From an uncultured Saprospiraceae bacterium (GTDB lineage Bacteria; Bacteroidota; Bacteroidia; Chitinophagales; Saprospiraceae), in the NCBI GenBank assembly GCA_905480605.1, contig CAJQRD010000103.1, forward strand, positions 1 to 40,854: DNA of 40,854 nucleotides, written 5' to 3'. This document shows, one piece after another, positions 18,501 through 26,113 of the stretch. The position numbers and the translations under genes were made by a program. Numbering within the stretch: position 1 is the stretch's first letter; each line of letters starts with the position of its first letter. A model generated the notes under the pieces. That model did not search any database and was not told the origin of the DNA. It saw only the letters and a list, made by a program, of their open reading frames with translations.

Positions 18501-18953
18501 AAATCCGAATTTATTGCTCGAACTCCATTGGTATCTATACGTGATTTGTAAATCATGATTTACTTCTTCAAAGAGCAGTTTGTTTCCGCTAATATTTTTA
18601 TAAAGATTCTGACTTATATCATATTTGCCTTCCTGACGAAGCGAAAATGGCTCCCATAGATATGATTGGTTTTTTATTTCAATTCTAAAAATGGATTTAC
18701 TTCCTGTATTTTCAACTGACTCAGTAATCTTGTCATCTGTATAATAAGGAAATAATGAATGATCTGCGTTTTTTCTGCCTGCACTTAATCCTCCATTACT
18801 TGATATGAACATCCAATGATTAGAATCACTCACGATACTCATAAAAAATGGTCGCAATGCGTTGCTATTCGATATCTTAAAAAAGTTTTCGCCTTCTATT
18901 TTTACCCTCGTTATTTCTGAGGGATTAGGAAGCGTATGTTTATTTTTTTCCAA
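15507..18953 (-). CDS. Large beta-1,3-oligoglucan phosphorylase-like protein (GH149-type)
   Basis: An 1148-residue protein without signal peptide, so cytoplasmic. Its size and segments resemble the GH94/GH149/GH161 glycoside phosphorylases, closest as I recall them to GH149: a beta-sandwich N-terminus (FFMSIVSDSNHWMFISSNGG), then an (alpha/alpha)6 barrel with RRHGDPSRPWNKFSI (431-445), EGNWRDIFQNWEALAHSYP (460-478) and YIGYWGDHQIIYLLKLLEIL, where D526 is a candidate catalytic acid. GH149 enzymes split beta-1,3-gluco-oligosaccharides with phosphate to glucose 1-phosphate, saving ATP. The start is TTG at 18953: no ATG, GTG or TTG lies between it and the in-frame stop upstream, and homologous sequence precedes the first ATG codon (residue 38). 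Family assignment is by recognition, not alignment; GH94-like alternatives remain possible. Confidence 0.78.
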   Translation of the reverse strand: MEKNKHTLPNPSEITRVKIEGENFFKISNSNALRPFFMSIVSDSNHWMFISSNGGLSAGRKNADHSLFPYYTDDKITESVENTGSKSIFRIEIKNQSYLWEPFSLRQEGKYDISQNLYKNISGNKLLFEEVNHDLQITYRYQWSSSNKFGFIRRSQIINNSQESVKISICDGIQNIVPAGVGSDIQNQSSNLVDAYKRNELIKKSGIGIYALSAIIVDKAEPSEALKANIVWSLGIENSILLLSSLQLSSFRKGNHISEELDIKAEKGGYFIVADMNLSSKEQKEWMIIADVNKNQSAIVALSEKIINNKNLADIVLQDVEHGTKRLLKLIASSDGLQCTADQFRDTRHYSNTLFNIMRGGIFDNNYQIEKDDFINFLSNGNREIFKTFGESMKNLPEVFSLSVLRDLSKNNEDLNFSRLCLEYMPLKFSRRHGDPSRPWNKFSINTQSEIDGSKILDYEGNWRDIFQNWEALAHSYPAFTESMIHKFLNASTFEGYNPYRVTKDGFDWETIEPDNPWSYIGYWGDHQIIYLLKLLEILEDHSPGTLEQYFDKDIFVYANVPYKIKSHQEILKDSKDTIAFDHDLDLAINQRKSEIGADGALLQDENGSIHNVNFIEKILATLLSKISNFIPEGGIWMNTQRPEWNDANNALVGNGVSMVTLYYLRRFLKFFERILTDSSLEGVKVSGELMDFYKRIRDVLSEHQSVLSGKIPDKDRKLILDGLGQAGSDYREHIYKQSFWSTKRTVSLSGLRLFVNLSLHYVEHSIAANKRPDNLYHAYNLMTVENTEAITISHLSEMLEGQVAVLSSGCLSSFEALELLNALKKSKLFRKDQYSYLLYPNKKLPGFLEKNNIQEMEVAASGLLTQMVNDGNIQIIEKDINGGYHFNGDFNNAKDLNAALTALQHTKYAKLATQEKEQIVKVFEDIFNHKAFTGRSGTFYGYEGLGSIYWHMVSKLQLAVQECCLTAIENNESEVVIGGLLEHYYEINEGIGVHKSPSLYGAFPTDPYSHTPGGKGAQQPGMTGQVKEDVLSRFGELGVCVTEGRLYFNPNLLRKDEFLIQPETFEYVDVTGQIKYIEMVKDSLCFTVCQVPIVFHLGDDSRLELITKNDSIRVDSLLLDQANSQLIFDRTGEVIQINVQINRDNLK

Positions 18954-18985
18954 AGTATTGTAAATTTTATCGGTTATCTATTTTT

Positions 18986-19837
18986 TTAATTTTCGGCACT
19001 ATATACTCTTACATAATCTATCAACATCGTTTGAGGGAAAACCGTTGAGGCGTTTGGTGACCCAACAAAATTACCACCAACAGCCAAATTAATTATGATA
19101 TAAAATGGATGATCAAAAACCCATTCGCCATTGACATCACCCGGCGTAATTTGGTTATATAAAACATCATCTACATAGTAATTTATATAATCAGGTCCCC
19201 ATTCAATACCAAATATATGAAAGCCAGTATCAAAGCGATCATTTTCTAACTTGTAATTTTTTCCTATTGCATTCCCAGCAGAATAACCAGGTCCATGTAC
19301 ACTCCCTAATAAATTAGTTGGTGCTTGTCCACGGTATTCCATTATATCAATTTCGCCACATTGCGGCCAACTCACTTCATCAATATTATTGCCTAAAAGC
19401 CAAAAAGCGGGCCACAGTCCCTGCCCCCAAGGCAGTTGAATGCGTGCTTCAAAACGTCCATATTCCTGCTCAAATTTTCCAGCAGTATTTATTCGGGCAG
19501 AGGTGTACCCAGAAGCCATAAATGATTCTTTTATCGCTGTAATTTTTAAATTACCATCTTCTACTGTTATATTTTCAGCACGATCAGTATAATACTGCAA
19601 TTCATTATTACCCCAACCTTGTCCAGAAATAGCGTTACCAGTACCGACATCGAAATTCCAAAGAGAGTTGTTTATTGTACTTCCTTCAAAGTCATCTTCC
19701 ATAGTAACATTTGTAAAATTTACTACGGTTTGCATTTCATCAACATTGCAACCACTGAATAAAGTTAATAGCAAAGTAGAATATAATAAACCAATGCTAA
19801 TAAATAGACCTTGTTTATCTTTAGAATTGTATAACAT
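18986..19837 (-). CDS. GH16 endo-beta-1,3-glucanase (laminarinase) lipoprotein
   Basis: A 283-residue lipoprotein with lipobox LFSGC (C30). A single GH16 jelly-roll domain fills residues about 45-281. The catalytic motif is GEIDIMEY with nucleophile E162, D164 and acid/base E167; the beta-bulge form EIDIME is that of GH16 laminarinases. Flanking landmarks are YGRFEARIQLPWGQGLWPAF, LLGSVHGPGYS, FHIFGIEWGPDYINYYVDD and PFYIIINLAVGGNFVG. There are no binding modules attached; binding is supplied by the preceding gene product. It lies 99 nt after that gene and 32 nt before the phosphorylase. It probably makes the first endo-cuts in laminarin at the outer membrane. Confidence 0.95.
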   Translation of the reverse strand: MLYNSKDKQGLFISIGLLYSTLLLTLFSGCNVDEMQTVVNFTNVTMEDDFEGSTINNSLWNFDVGTGNAISGQGWGNNELQYYTDRAENITVEDGNLKITAIKESFMASGYTSARINTAGKFEQEYGRFEARIQLPWGQGLWPAFWLLGNNIDEVSWPQCGEIDIMEYRGQAPTNLLGSVHGPGYSAGNAIGKNYKLENDRFDTGFHIFGIEWGPDYINYYVDDVLYNQITPGDVNGEWVFDHPFYIIINLAVGGNFVGSPNASTVFPQTMLIDYVRVYSAEN

Positions 19838-19936
19838 CGTTATTTTGTTTGTTATTAAAAATATGTTTTATTTTTCCTTATTTACTTTTTAATAAAAAAA
19901 GAAAATATACATTACTATATTCCTTTTTTAAAATGG

Positions 19937-22786
19937 TTACTGTTGACTAACATCATCAATGTAATAAATAGCTCCAACTGCTACTGGGTTTTGATTGCTT
20001 GTATCAAAATCTGGAAATACTGAAAACCTTGGATATGTATCAGAGGCATTTACCTGACTTGTAAAATCATACGTTAAGGTCACCCATTGATTGGCATCAT
20101 TGACAGTTTGAAATACCTCATATGCAGGAGCTGCTCCACCTTCTAGTTGGAAGCGAACTATTACACCAGGAGTAGGGGACCATATTTTGATTGTAAATAC
20201 AGTACCATTTGTTAAATCAATCAAAGGTGTTGTTCGAAGTGTTTCATCAAATACAACTCCTGAATACCAAGCAGAACCCATAACTTTGCTAAATTCCAAG
20301 ACCTTTGTAGATGTATTACCACTCATATCAGGATTGTCTATTACCGTTGCTGTAGCTCCATTGTCAAAAGCAATAACAGAATTTATTCCATCTTCAAATG
20401 TTAGTGGTAGTTCAGGTTCTATTCTTATTTCATTTCCAAAGAAATAAATATTGTCTAAATAAATATCTCCATTACCATCAAATTTTAATTGAATAATATC
20501 AGCTAAATCAACCGGAGAAAAACTTCCCAATGGAATATCTATACTTACCCAGCCGTTAGTCGGCACACCCATTTCAAATGCCAATTCTACAGGACCATTG
20601 CTTATTAAAAAAGTATTTAAAGCAGAAGAATTCGCTGCCCAATAATCAATATGTAAAAATTCCATTCCCGTTACGTTCTGGCTACTTCCTAATTGTATCC
20701 CTTGGTAGTTTAATCCTGAATACAAAAGAGTATTATTCCCATCAATAAATATTTCAGAAACAACAGTAGCCTGTCCCCAGTTTGGATTCAACTCTGTTCC
20801 ACCAATGTTGGTATATGCATCACTGTAAACAGATATAACCATTCCAGGATCTTGCATTGGTGTGGGTGCCGCTTGTGTTGGTTCAGTGGATCCATTTCCT
20901 TCACTATAAAAATAAATATTGTCTAAATAAATATCCCCATTACCATCAAATTTTAATTGAATAATATCAGCTAGATCAACCGGAGAAAAACTTCCTAATG
21001 GAATATCTATACTTACCCAGCCGTTAGTAGGTACGCTCATTGCGTTAGCTGCTTCCACTGGCCCATTGCTTATTAAAAAAGTATTTAAAGCAGAAGAATT
21101 CGCTGTCCAATAATCAATATGTAAAAATTCCATTCCCGATACGTTCTGGCTACTTCCTAATTGTATGCCCTGAAAATTGAGTCCTTGATAAAGTAATGTA
21201 TTATTTCCAGCAATAGTTGTTTCAGAAACCATTGTAGCTTGACCCCAGTTTGGATTTAGATCTGTTCCAGAAATATTGGTAAATGCATCACTAAAAACAG
21301 ATATCACATCATCAGGATCTTGAAGGGGTGATGGCGCTGCCGTTGTAGGTTCACTTGATCCTCCTCCAGATTCTTTATAAAAATAAACATTATCGACATA
21401 TATATTCTCAATTGTAGCATCTGTTACAAAAATAATTTGCCCAAGATGAGATCTACTTGATAATGAACCAAAACTTGTAAATGGAACATCTAGACTAAGC
21501 CATTCACCTTCTTTTAATTCAGTATTTGTCAATGTAATTTCTGAAGACGTATCATCATTTCCACCTATTACATTATCAGCACCAGCATCAACTAAACGAA
21601 CAGTTAAAAAATCACCTGGTTCTACTTCCTCACGTACCTGAACATCAAAATGGAAGTGTGTCATTTGTGATACATCAATTGTGGGAACGTTTTCAGAAAA
21701 TTGAATACCTACAAAATTCAATTCACTATATGAAAGAATATCATCAGCATTTACAGTCAAATTATTACCGCCTTGGGTCGTTTGAAAGGGTGCCCAAAAT
21801 CCATTATAATAATCAACCGGCTCATCTTCATAAGCATTTGAAAATATAGAAATAACATCATCAGGATTTCTAGAAGGGGGCATTGGTGCATTTTCAAATG
21901 TACCTGAAACTTCAAGGGTTACTGATCCAACCGCATCCACACCATTCAATTTGGCAGTAACTACTGTTGTCCCATTAGAGACAGCCGTAATCAGACCCAA
22001 TTCATCTACTGTTGCAACATTAAGATCTGATGAAGTAAATTCAAAGTATCCTGCTGCCACATTAACTGTTCTATCAATGCCCTCTTCCAAATTCACAGTC
22101 AATCTAGTGGATGGTATTTGAGTTGTGAGACCAAGAAAGGTTTGAACGGTAACATTTGTACCATCATAAATAGAAGGTCTTGGTTGAGCAATAGTTCCTA
22201 ATTTCACAAATTGTAAATCGTCGATCCAGAAAGAATATCCTTTTCCATCCTGTGGTCCTTCTGCATACCAGAACAATCCTTTTTCCTGAGTTAATTTGGA
22301 GGGATCAGGAATTGGAATAGTATATTTTTTCCAATTTGTTGTTAACTGCAAACCATTTTCTATGCCAACCTCATATTTGTTTTCTCCAAAATCTTGCCCA
22401 AAACCAATGTCATTAACCGTATTGGCTTCAGTACCTTTAGCCCAAAATGTTAAGGCGTCAAATTCAGTTAAATTACGCCCCCCATTGTCAGGAAAAATTG
22501 CACCTGCATAGGCACCTTTAGGATCACCTTCATTAGGAACATCAAATCGCATGGAAGCACTCCCTGCATATTTTATATCTGTATCCACACTAAAGGCCTC
22601 AAAATTAGAATCACCATAAGGTAAGTATTCCAACCCTGGACTAAAATCGTCAATAAAGACATCTCCATTTTTGGGAAAAGTAGCCTCAGTAGCATCATCT
22701 GAGAGATCTCTGCCACAACTGACAGCAAGAAACATGAATGCTAGAAGTAATAGGATATTAGGGAACGTGTATTTAATATTTTGCAT
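19937..22786 (-). CDS. Multi-module surface glycan-binding lipoprotein
   Basis: A 949-residue lipoprotein (lipobox LAVSC, C24) with no catalytic domain that I can find. Modules in order: a jelly-roll CBM-like domain (about 42-195), a bacterial Ig-like domain of BIG2 type (about 205-295, with SSDLNVATVDELGLITAVSN), three related beta-sandwich modules each opening with a DPDDVIS(V/I)(F/Y)SDAY-like motif (about 300-472, 483-628, 639-784), and a final CBM-like module (about 790-949). Linkers are Pro/Thr/Ser/Gly rich. Modules 3 and 4 are near copies of each other. Position between the barrel-fused glycosidase and the GH16 gene fits a surface glycan-binding protein capturing beta-glucan. Specificity is inferred from context. 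Confidence 0.82.
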   Translation of the reverse strand: MQNIKYTFPNILLLLAFMFLAVSCGRDLSDDATEATFPKNGDVFIDDFSPGLEYLPYGDSNFEAFSVDTDIKYAGSASMRFDVPNEGDPKGAYAGAIFPDNGGRNLTEFDALTFWAKGTEANTVNDIGFGQDFGENKYEVGIENGLQLTTNWKKYTIPIPDPSKLTQEKGLFWYAEGPQDGKGYSFWIDDLQFVKLGTIAQPRPSIYDGTNVTVQTFLGLTTQIPSTRLTVNLEEGIDRTVNVAAGYFEFTSSDLNVATVDELGLITAVSNGTTVVTAKLNGVDAVGSVTLEVSGTFENAPMPPSRNPDDVISIFSNAYEDEPVDYYNGFWAPFQTTQGGNNLTVNADDILSYSELNFVGIQFSENVPTIDVSQMTHFHFDVQVREEVEPGDFLTVRLVDAGADNVIGGNDDTSSEITLTNTELKEGEWLSLDVPFTSFGSLSSRSHLGQIIFVTDATIENIYVDNVYFYKESGGGSSEPTTAAPSPLQDPDDVISVFSDAFTNISGTDLNPNWGQATMVSETTIAGNNTLLYQGLNFQGIQLGSSQNVSGMEFLHIDYWTANSSALNTFLISNGPVEAANAMSVPTNGWVSIDIPLGSFSPVDLADIIQLKFDGNGDIYLDNIYFYSEGNGSTEPTQAAPTPMQDPGMVISVYSDAYTNIGGTELNPNWGQATVVSEIFIDGNNTLLYSGLNYQGIQLGSSQNVTGMEFLHIDYWAANSSALNTFLISNGPVELAFEMGVPTNGWVSIDIPLGSFSPVDLADIIQLKFDGNGDIYLDNIYFFGNEIRIEPELPLTFEDGINSVIAFDNGATATVIDNPDMSGNTSTKVLEFSKVMGSAWYSGVVFDETLRTTPLIDLTNGTVFTIKIWSPTPGVIVRFQLEGGAAPAYEVFQTVNDANQWVTLTYDFTSQVNASDTYPRFSVFPDFDTSNQNPVAVGAIYYIDDVSQQ
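20435..21331 (-). repeat. Tandem intragenic repeat, two units of about 429 bp at 468-bp spacing
   Basis: Units at 20435-20863 and 20903-21331 encode binding modules 4 and 3 of the 949-residue lipoprotein. They align without gaps at an offset of 468 bp (156 codons). The C-terminal third is nearly identical at nucleotide level, from VPTNGWVSIDIPLGSFSPVD to the DNIYF strand, whereas N-terminal thirds differ more, suggesting recent duplication or ongoing gene conversion. Confidence 0.9.
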
Positions 22787-22798
22787 GATCTCTATTTA

Positions 22799-25700
22799 TT
22801 ATTTTCCAATGTTGATGTGTATATAAGTTCTAATTTCCCATTCTGTTCCATTACCAAACCCTACTGGACTGATCACAGGCTCTGGATTAAATTCAACAGT
22901 CTCATTTGGACTGTAGCGGGGTGAGAATTCATCAAGTGAGCGCCATGTTCCTCTTATCCCCATTTGTGTATTTGGCAAAATAAACCAATCTGGTTTTCCC
23001 AGTGTCGTAGATAAGTCTAGCATCAACTGTGCTGGATACGTTAGGTTAAAATCGCGGTGATAATCAAAAGGTCCCCAGTCATTTATTTTAACATGAGAAG
23101 TTAATTTTAATTTCTTGTATATAGCTCTTAAGTCTATTCCATAGCGTTTAATCAGTCTTGCATCGCTACCATTTGATTGAGTATTTCCGACGTGAACATT
23201 CGCAATCAAGCCAAAATCAAGATTGAATTTAGAAACTATTCGAATATTTGTCTCCCACAAATCTTGCGCAGGCACAGAGTTTGGAAATGCAAACGAAGTA
23301 CGATTGCTTAAAAACCCAATGGCAGCATCTTGTGTCGTTGGTAGGTGACGAAAAACAAATCCAGCACTCATAGCAAAACTAGCGTCTTCTGTTCGATCGT
23401 TGTCCCATTCGTACATCCATGTTGCTGGAGTTGGGTCAAATGTTAGCAACAGTTCCCCTGCTACTGTTTCTCTATTTGCTCGTACAGCAAACGGGTCGTC
23501 TTGTATGTTTCTTAATCTTCCTGGACCACTTACATCACCTGGGATAGGATCAACCAATGGTTTTTGCCATAGAAAATTCGGAGCAATTTGTAGGTTGCCA
23601 ATTAAGTATGAAAATCCTGTTAAAAAGTTTTTCTGATTTCCACTTCCAGAGTCTTTTAATCTCCAACCTGTAAAAGTTCTTGTGTAATCCGCTCCCCCAT
23701 TGGCTACTAAGCCCATCATTGCACCTTGTGCATACCAACTAAATGCGCCTTTAGAATATGTAATTTTAGCTTTGCTACCCCAATTGTCCGAGGACTTGAT
23801 TTTATCATCATACACGGTATAATCTCCTGATGTACCTTCTACCATTTGGAAAGTCCTTCCATTTAATGGCTGACCTCCCCAGATACCACCCACTTCAAAT
23901 TCGACAGCTCCAAAATCTCTTTTTAAATGAACAGTAGCTTTCCTAGTTTTTGGAAGTGGTATCGCAATAGAGGTCACTGCATCTCCTACTTCATCTATGT
24001 CCTCATGAAACACACCTGTGAAATCAAAATGACCAACTTTTCGACTATATTTTAATAAAAAAGCCGGGTTTGCTCCCCACCATAATTGTGGTCCAAAGGC
24101 TGCTTTTAATCCTTTTAATTTCTTCTTTCCATCAATTTCGATTCCTAGTATTTCACCATTATAAATATCCAGATTAGGCCCATAATTGGCTTCGGGATAT
24201 AAGCCAAAAAAATCACCTTCATATCCCCAATGATAATGGCCGGTTCTGTAAAACCCTCTTGCATCAAAATCTTTAGCACTCCATTCAAATTCAGCATTAT
24301 AAACCTGCATTCTATTAACATCATTAAGGACTTGTGTGCCATTAGAACTATTAACAGCAATAGAACGACCTCTGTTTTCATAAAAAATTTCATCTATTGG
24401 ATTCTGTGCCACAGCCCCAAGTACATTAAAATTAACATTGGCTCGCATGTTAGGAGCTGGATTGGCTTCAACGCCGATATAATAAGATTGCATCTGATCA
24501 AAGCCCAATTCATCAGGATAATTATTTGCCGTTGGATCTGGATCAGAAGGTGTTGTTATCAAACTACCTCCAGTACTAAAAGTGGTAAATTCAGCTCTTA
24601 AGTTACTCAAGCTAATTTTTTTTTTTGCATCTAAAGCTGCTTTATCACCGCGCGCTTTGAGTACAGCATCCATAAGTTCAATGTCATTAAAATATTGATC
24701 TATAGATGCAACAGTAAAGCCATCTTTATATGGATTGATTTGGTGTGCCTCTTTAAGGGCATAATAAGCAGCTCGTGGATATAAATCATAAAGGCCTCTT
24801 TCATTAGTCGGACCTTTAGCACACACACCAAACCATTCTTCATTCATATTGTTTTCACCTGGCGCTAAGTCCAAGCCATAACCACCATTAGACCACGATG
24901 CATTATTATCATGGACTTCTAAATTTTTTGTTTGGCCATACTTCCACCATCCATCGCTAAATTGAAAGGTAAATCCACCGATTGAATTTCCTGCTTTGCC
25001 AAGTCCTGCTGCGTTTTGGTAAATTTCCTTCCAGTTTTCTACCATATAATAAGCTTGCATTCTCTGGTCTTCTGCATTTTCGATTGCATTAAATGCATCA
25101 CAACCAAACTCTGTAAATAGAATAGGTTTATTCAATTCATTTTTCACCCTCTGGAACGCATCACCAAAGGAAGATCCACGATACATATTTACGCCTATAA
25201 TGTCTACGTCCTTGCATTCTTCTGCAAGAATGTCTGCAAACAAAAGATCCCCATTACAAACAGCAATTGGATGCAAGGAGTCAATCTCTTTCATTTGGAT
25301 TGTTGCGGCGTTCATTAGTTTATACATAGGACGCCCGCGAGATTCCCCAACAAACCTCTGTTCGGCCTCATCGTCTGGAAAATCTTCGGTTTCAGCACCT
25401 GCCCAGAATAGCCCATAATTGTTTTCATTTCCCAATAAAAACAGCAAAACACCAGGCGTGTTTTTATATTCTTCCGCCATTAGTTTGACCTCAGATAGAA
25501 GCAATTCTTGTGTTGAAGGATCAGAATAATCTGTAACAGGAACCCAAGCTCCATTTATTGTCATTCCATATCGACCAAATGCATGATTAAGCATGGTGTA
25601 AATGCCATGTTTATCATAGATATATTGAATCCATTTAGGTTGAACGCCGGTATACTGTCTAATGGCATTGACGCCCATGTTCTTTAACAGTCCCATCTCT

Positions 25701-25918
25701 TCATCCAAAGCTGCCCTAATAAAATCGTCTGATTGGTTCCATAAACTGTATGAGTAGTTGGTGCCAATGGGAAAATAATCCCAATTCATTCCATTGATCA
25801 TGAAGTCTTCTCCATTAACCACGAGTCTCATTCCTTCTTCATTGTGCAATACTGATATCTGAGTAAATGCCGAGGTCGTGAAGAGAAAAAGAAAAAAACC
25901 TAAAATGTGCTTTTTCAT
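22799..25918 (-). CDS. Secreted clan GH-A glycosidase fused to a C-terminal outer-membrane barrel-like domain
   Basis: A 1039-residue protein with a Sec signal peptide (about 1-19, cut before Q20). Residues about 28-395 are a TIM-barrel glycosidase of clan GH-A: FMINGMNWDYFPIGTNYSYS, MGVNAIRQYTGVQP, acid/base E165 in LLGNENNYG and nucleophile E270 in PILFTEFGCDAF. It looks like a GH2- or GH72-type barrel, but I cannot fix the family. A helical linker (about 400-460) follows. Residues about 470-1039 are a long run of amphipathic strands with aromatic girdles and Asp/Asn/Gly turns (RANVNFNVLGAVA, KGAFSWYAQGAMMGLVANGG, IRTYIHINIGK), the look of an outer-membrane beta-barrel. First gene of the operon, divergent from the regulator. 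Likely a surface beta-glucan enzyme carried by its own pore or anchor; barrel identity is inferred. Confidence 0.8.
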   Translation of the reverse strand: MKKHILGFFLFLFTTSAFTQISVLHNEEGMRLVVNGEDFMINGMNWDYFPIGTNYSYSLWNQSDDFIRAALDEEMGLLKNMGVNAIRQYTGVQPKWIQYIYDKHGIYTMLNHAFGRYGMTINGAWVPVTDYSDPSTQELLLSEVKLMAEEYKNTPGVLLFLLGNENNYGLFWAGAETEDFPDDEAEQRFVGESRGRPMYKLMNAATIQMKEIDSLHPIAVCNGDLLFADILAEECKDVDIIGVNMYRGSSFGDAFQRVKNELNKPILFTEFGCDAFNAIENAEDQRMQAYYMVENWKEIYQNAAGLGKAGNSIGGFTFQFSDGWWKYGQTKNLEVHDNNASWSNGGYGLDLAPGENNMNEEWFGVCAKGPTNERGLYDLYPRAAYYALKEAHQINPYKDGFTVASIDQYFNDIELMDAVLKARGDKAALDAKKKISLSNLRAEFTTFSTGGSLITTPSDPDPTANNYPDELGFDQMQSYYIGVEANPAPNMRANVNFNVLGAVAQNPIDEIFYENRGRSIAVNSSNGTQVLNDVNRMQVYNAEFEWSAKDFDARGFYRTGHYHWGYEGDFFGLYPEANYGPNLDIYNGEILGIEIDGKKKLKGLKAAFGPQLWWGANPAFLLKYSRKVGHFDFTGVFHEDIDEVGDAVTSIAIPLPKTRKATVHLKRDFGAVEFEVGGIWGGQPLNGRTFQMVEGTSGDYTVYDDKIKSSDNWGSKAKITYSKGAFSWYAQGAMMGLVANGGADYTRTFTGWRLKDSGSGNQKNFLTGFSYLIGNLQIAPNFLWQKPLVDPIPGDVSGPGRLRNIQDDPFAVRANRETVAGELLLTFDPTPATWMYEWDNDRTEDASFAMSAGFVFRHLPTTQDAAIGFLSNRTSFAFPNSVPAQDLWETNIRIVSKFNLDFGLIANVHVGNTQSNGSDARLIKRYGIDLRAIYKKLKLTSHVKINDWGPFDYHRDFNLTYPAQLMLDLSTTLGKPDWFILPNTQMGIRGTWRSLDEFSPRYSPNETVEFNPEPVISPVGFGNGTEWEIRTYIHINIGK

Positions 25919-26113
25919 TCTGTATTATTTAAAGTAATAAATAATTAATTGTACCAACTCTACGTTGCCCAATATAAGAATAAGACACTTAAAGCTCATG
26001 CAAATCACCTCATCAAATATTTCATCAGCTATAATATATGCTACATCAAAAATCATACATATAGGGTCTAAGTCCCTGTTATTTAACTATATTTGAATTT
26101 TGCAAAATTTCGC
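25919..26113. promoter_or_regulatory. Divergent promoter region of the glucan operon and its regulator
   Basis: The 195-bp spacer separates the glucan operon (minus) from its probable regulator (plus), so it should contain both promoters and any operator. An inverted repeat AGGG-TCTAAGT-CCCT lies at 26063-26077, 37 bp before the regulator ATG. No clear TTG-N19-21-TAnnTTTG promoter was found by eye. Confidence 0.4.

Noticed and set aside
9323-25918. SusC/SusD pair in the glucan operon
   Set aside because: No gene shows a TonB box, plug domain or SusD-type TPR lipoprotein; the 949-residue lipoprotein is beta-sandwich, unlike SusD.
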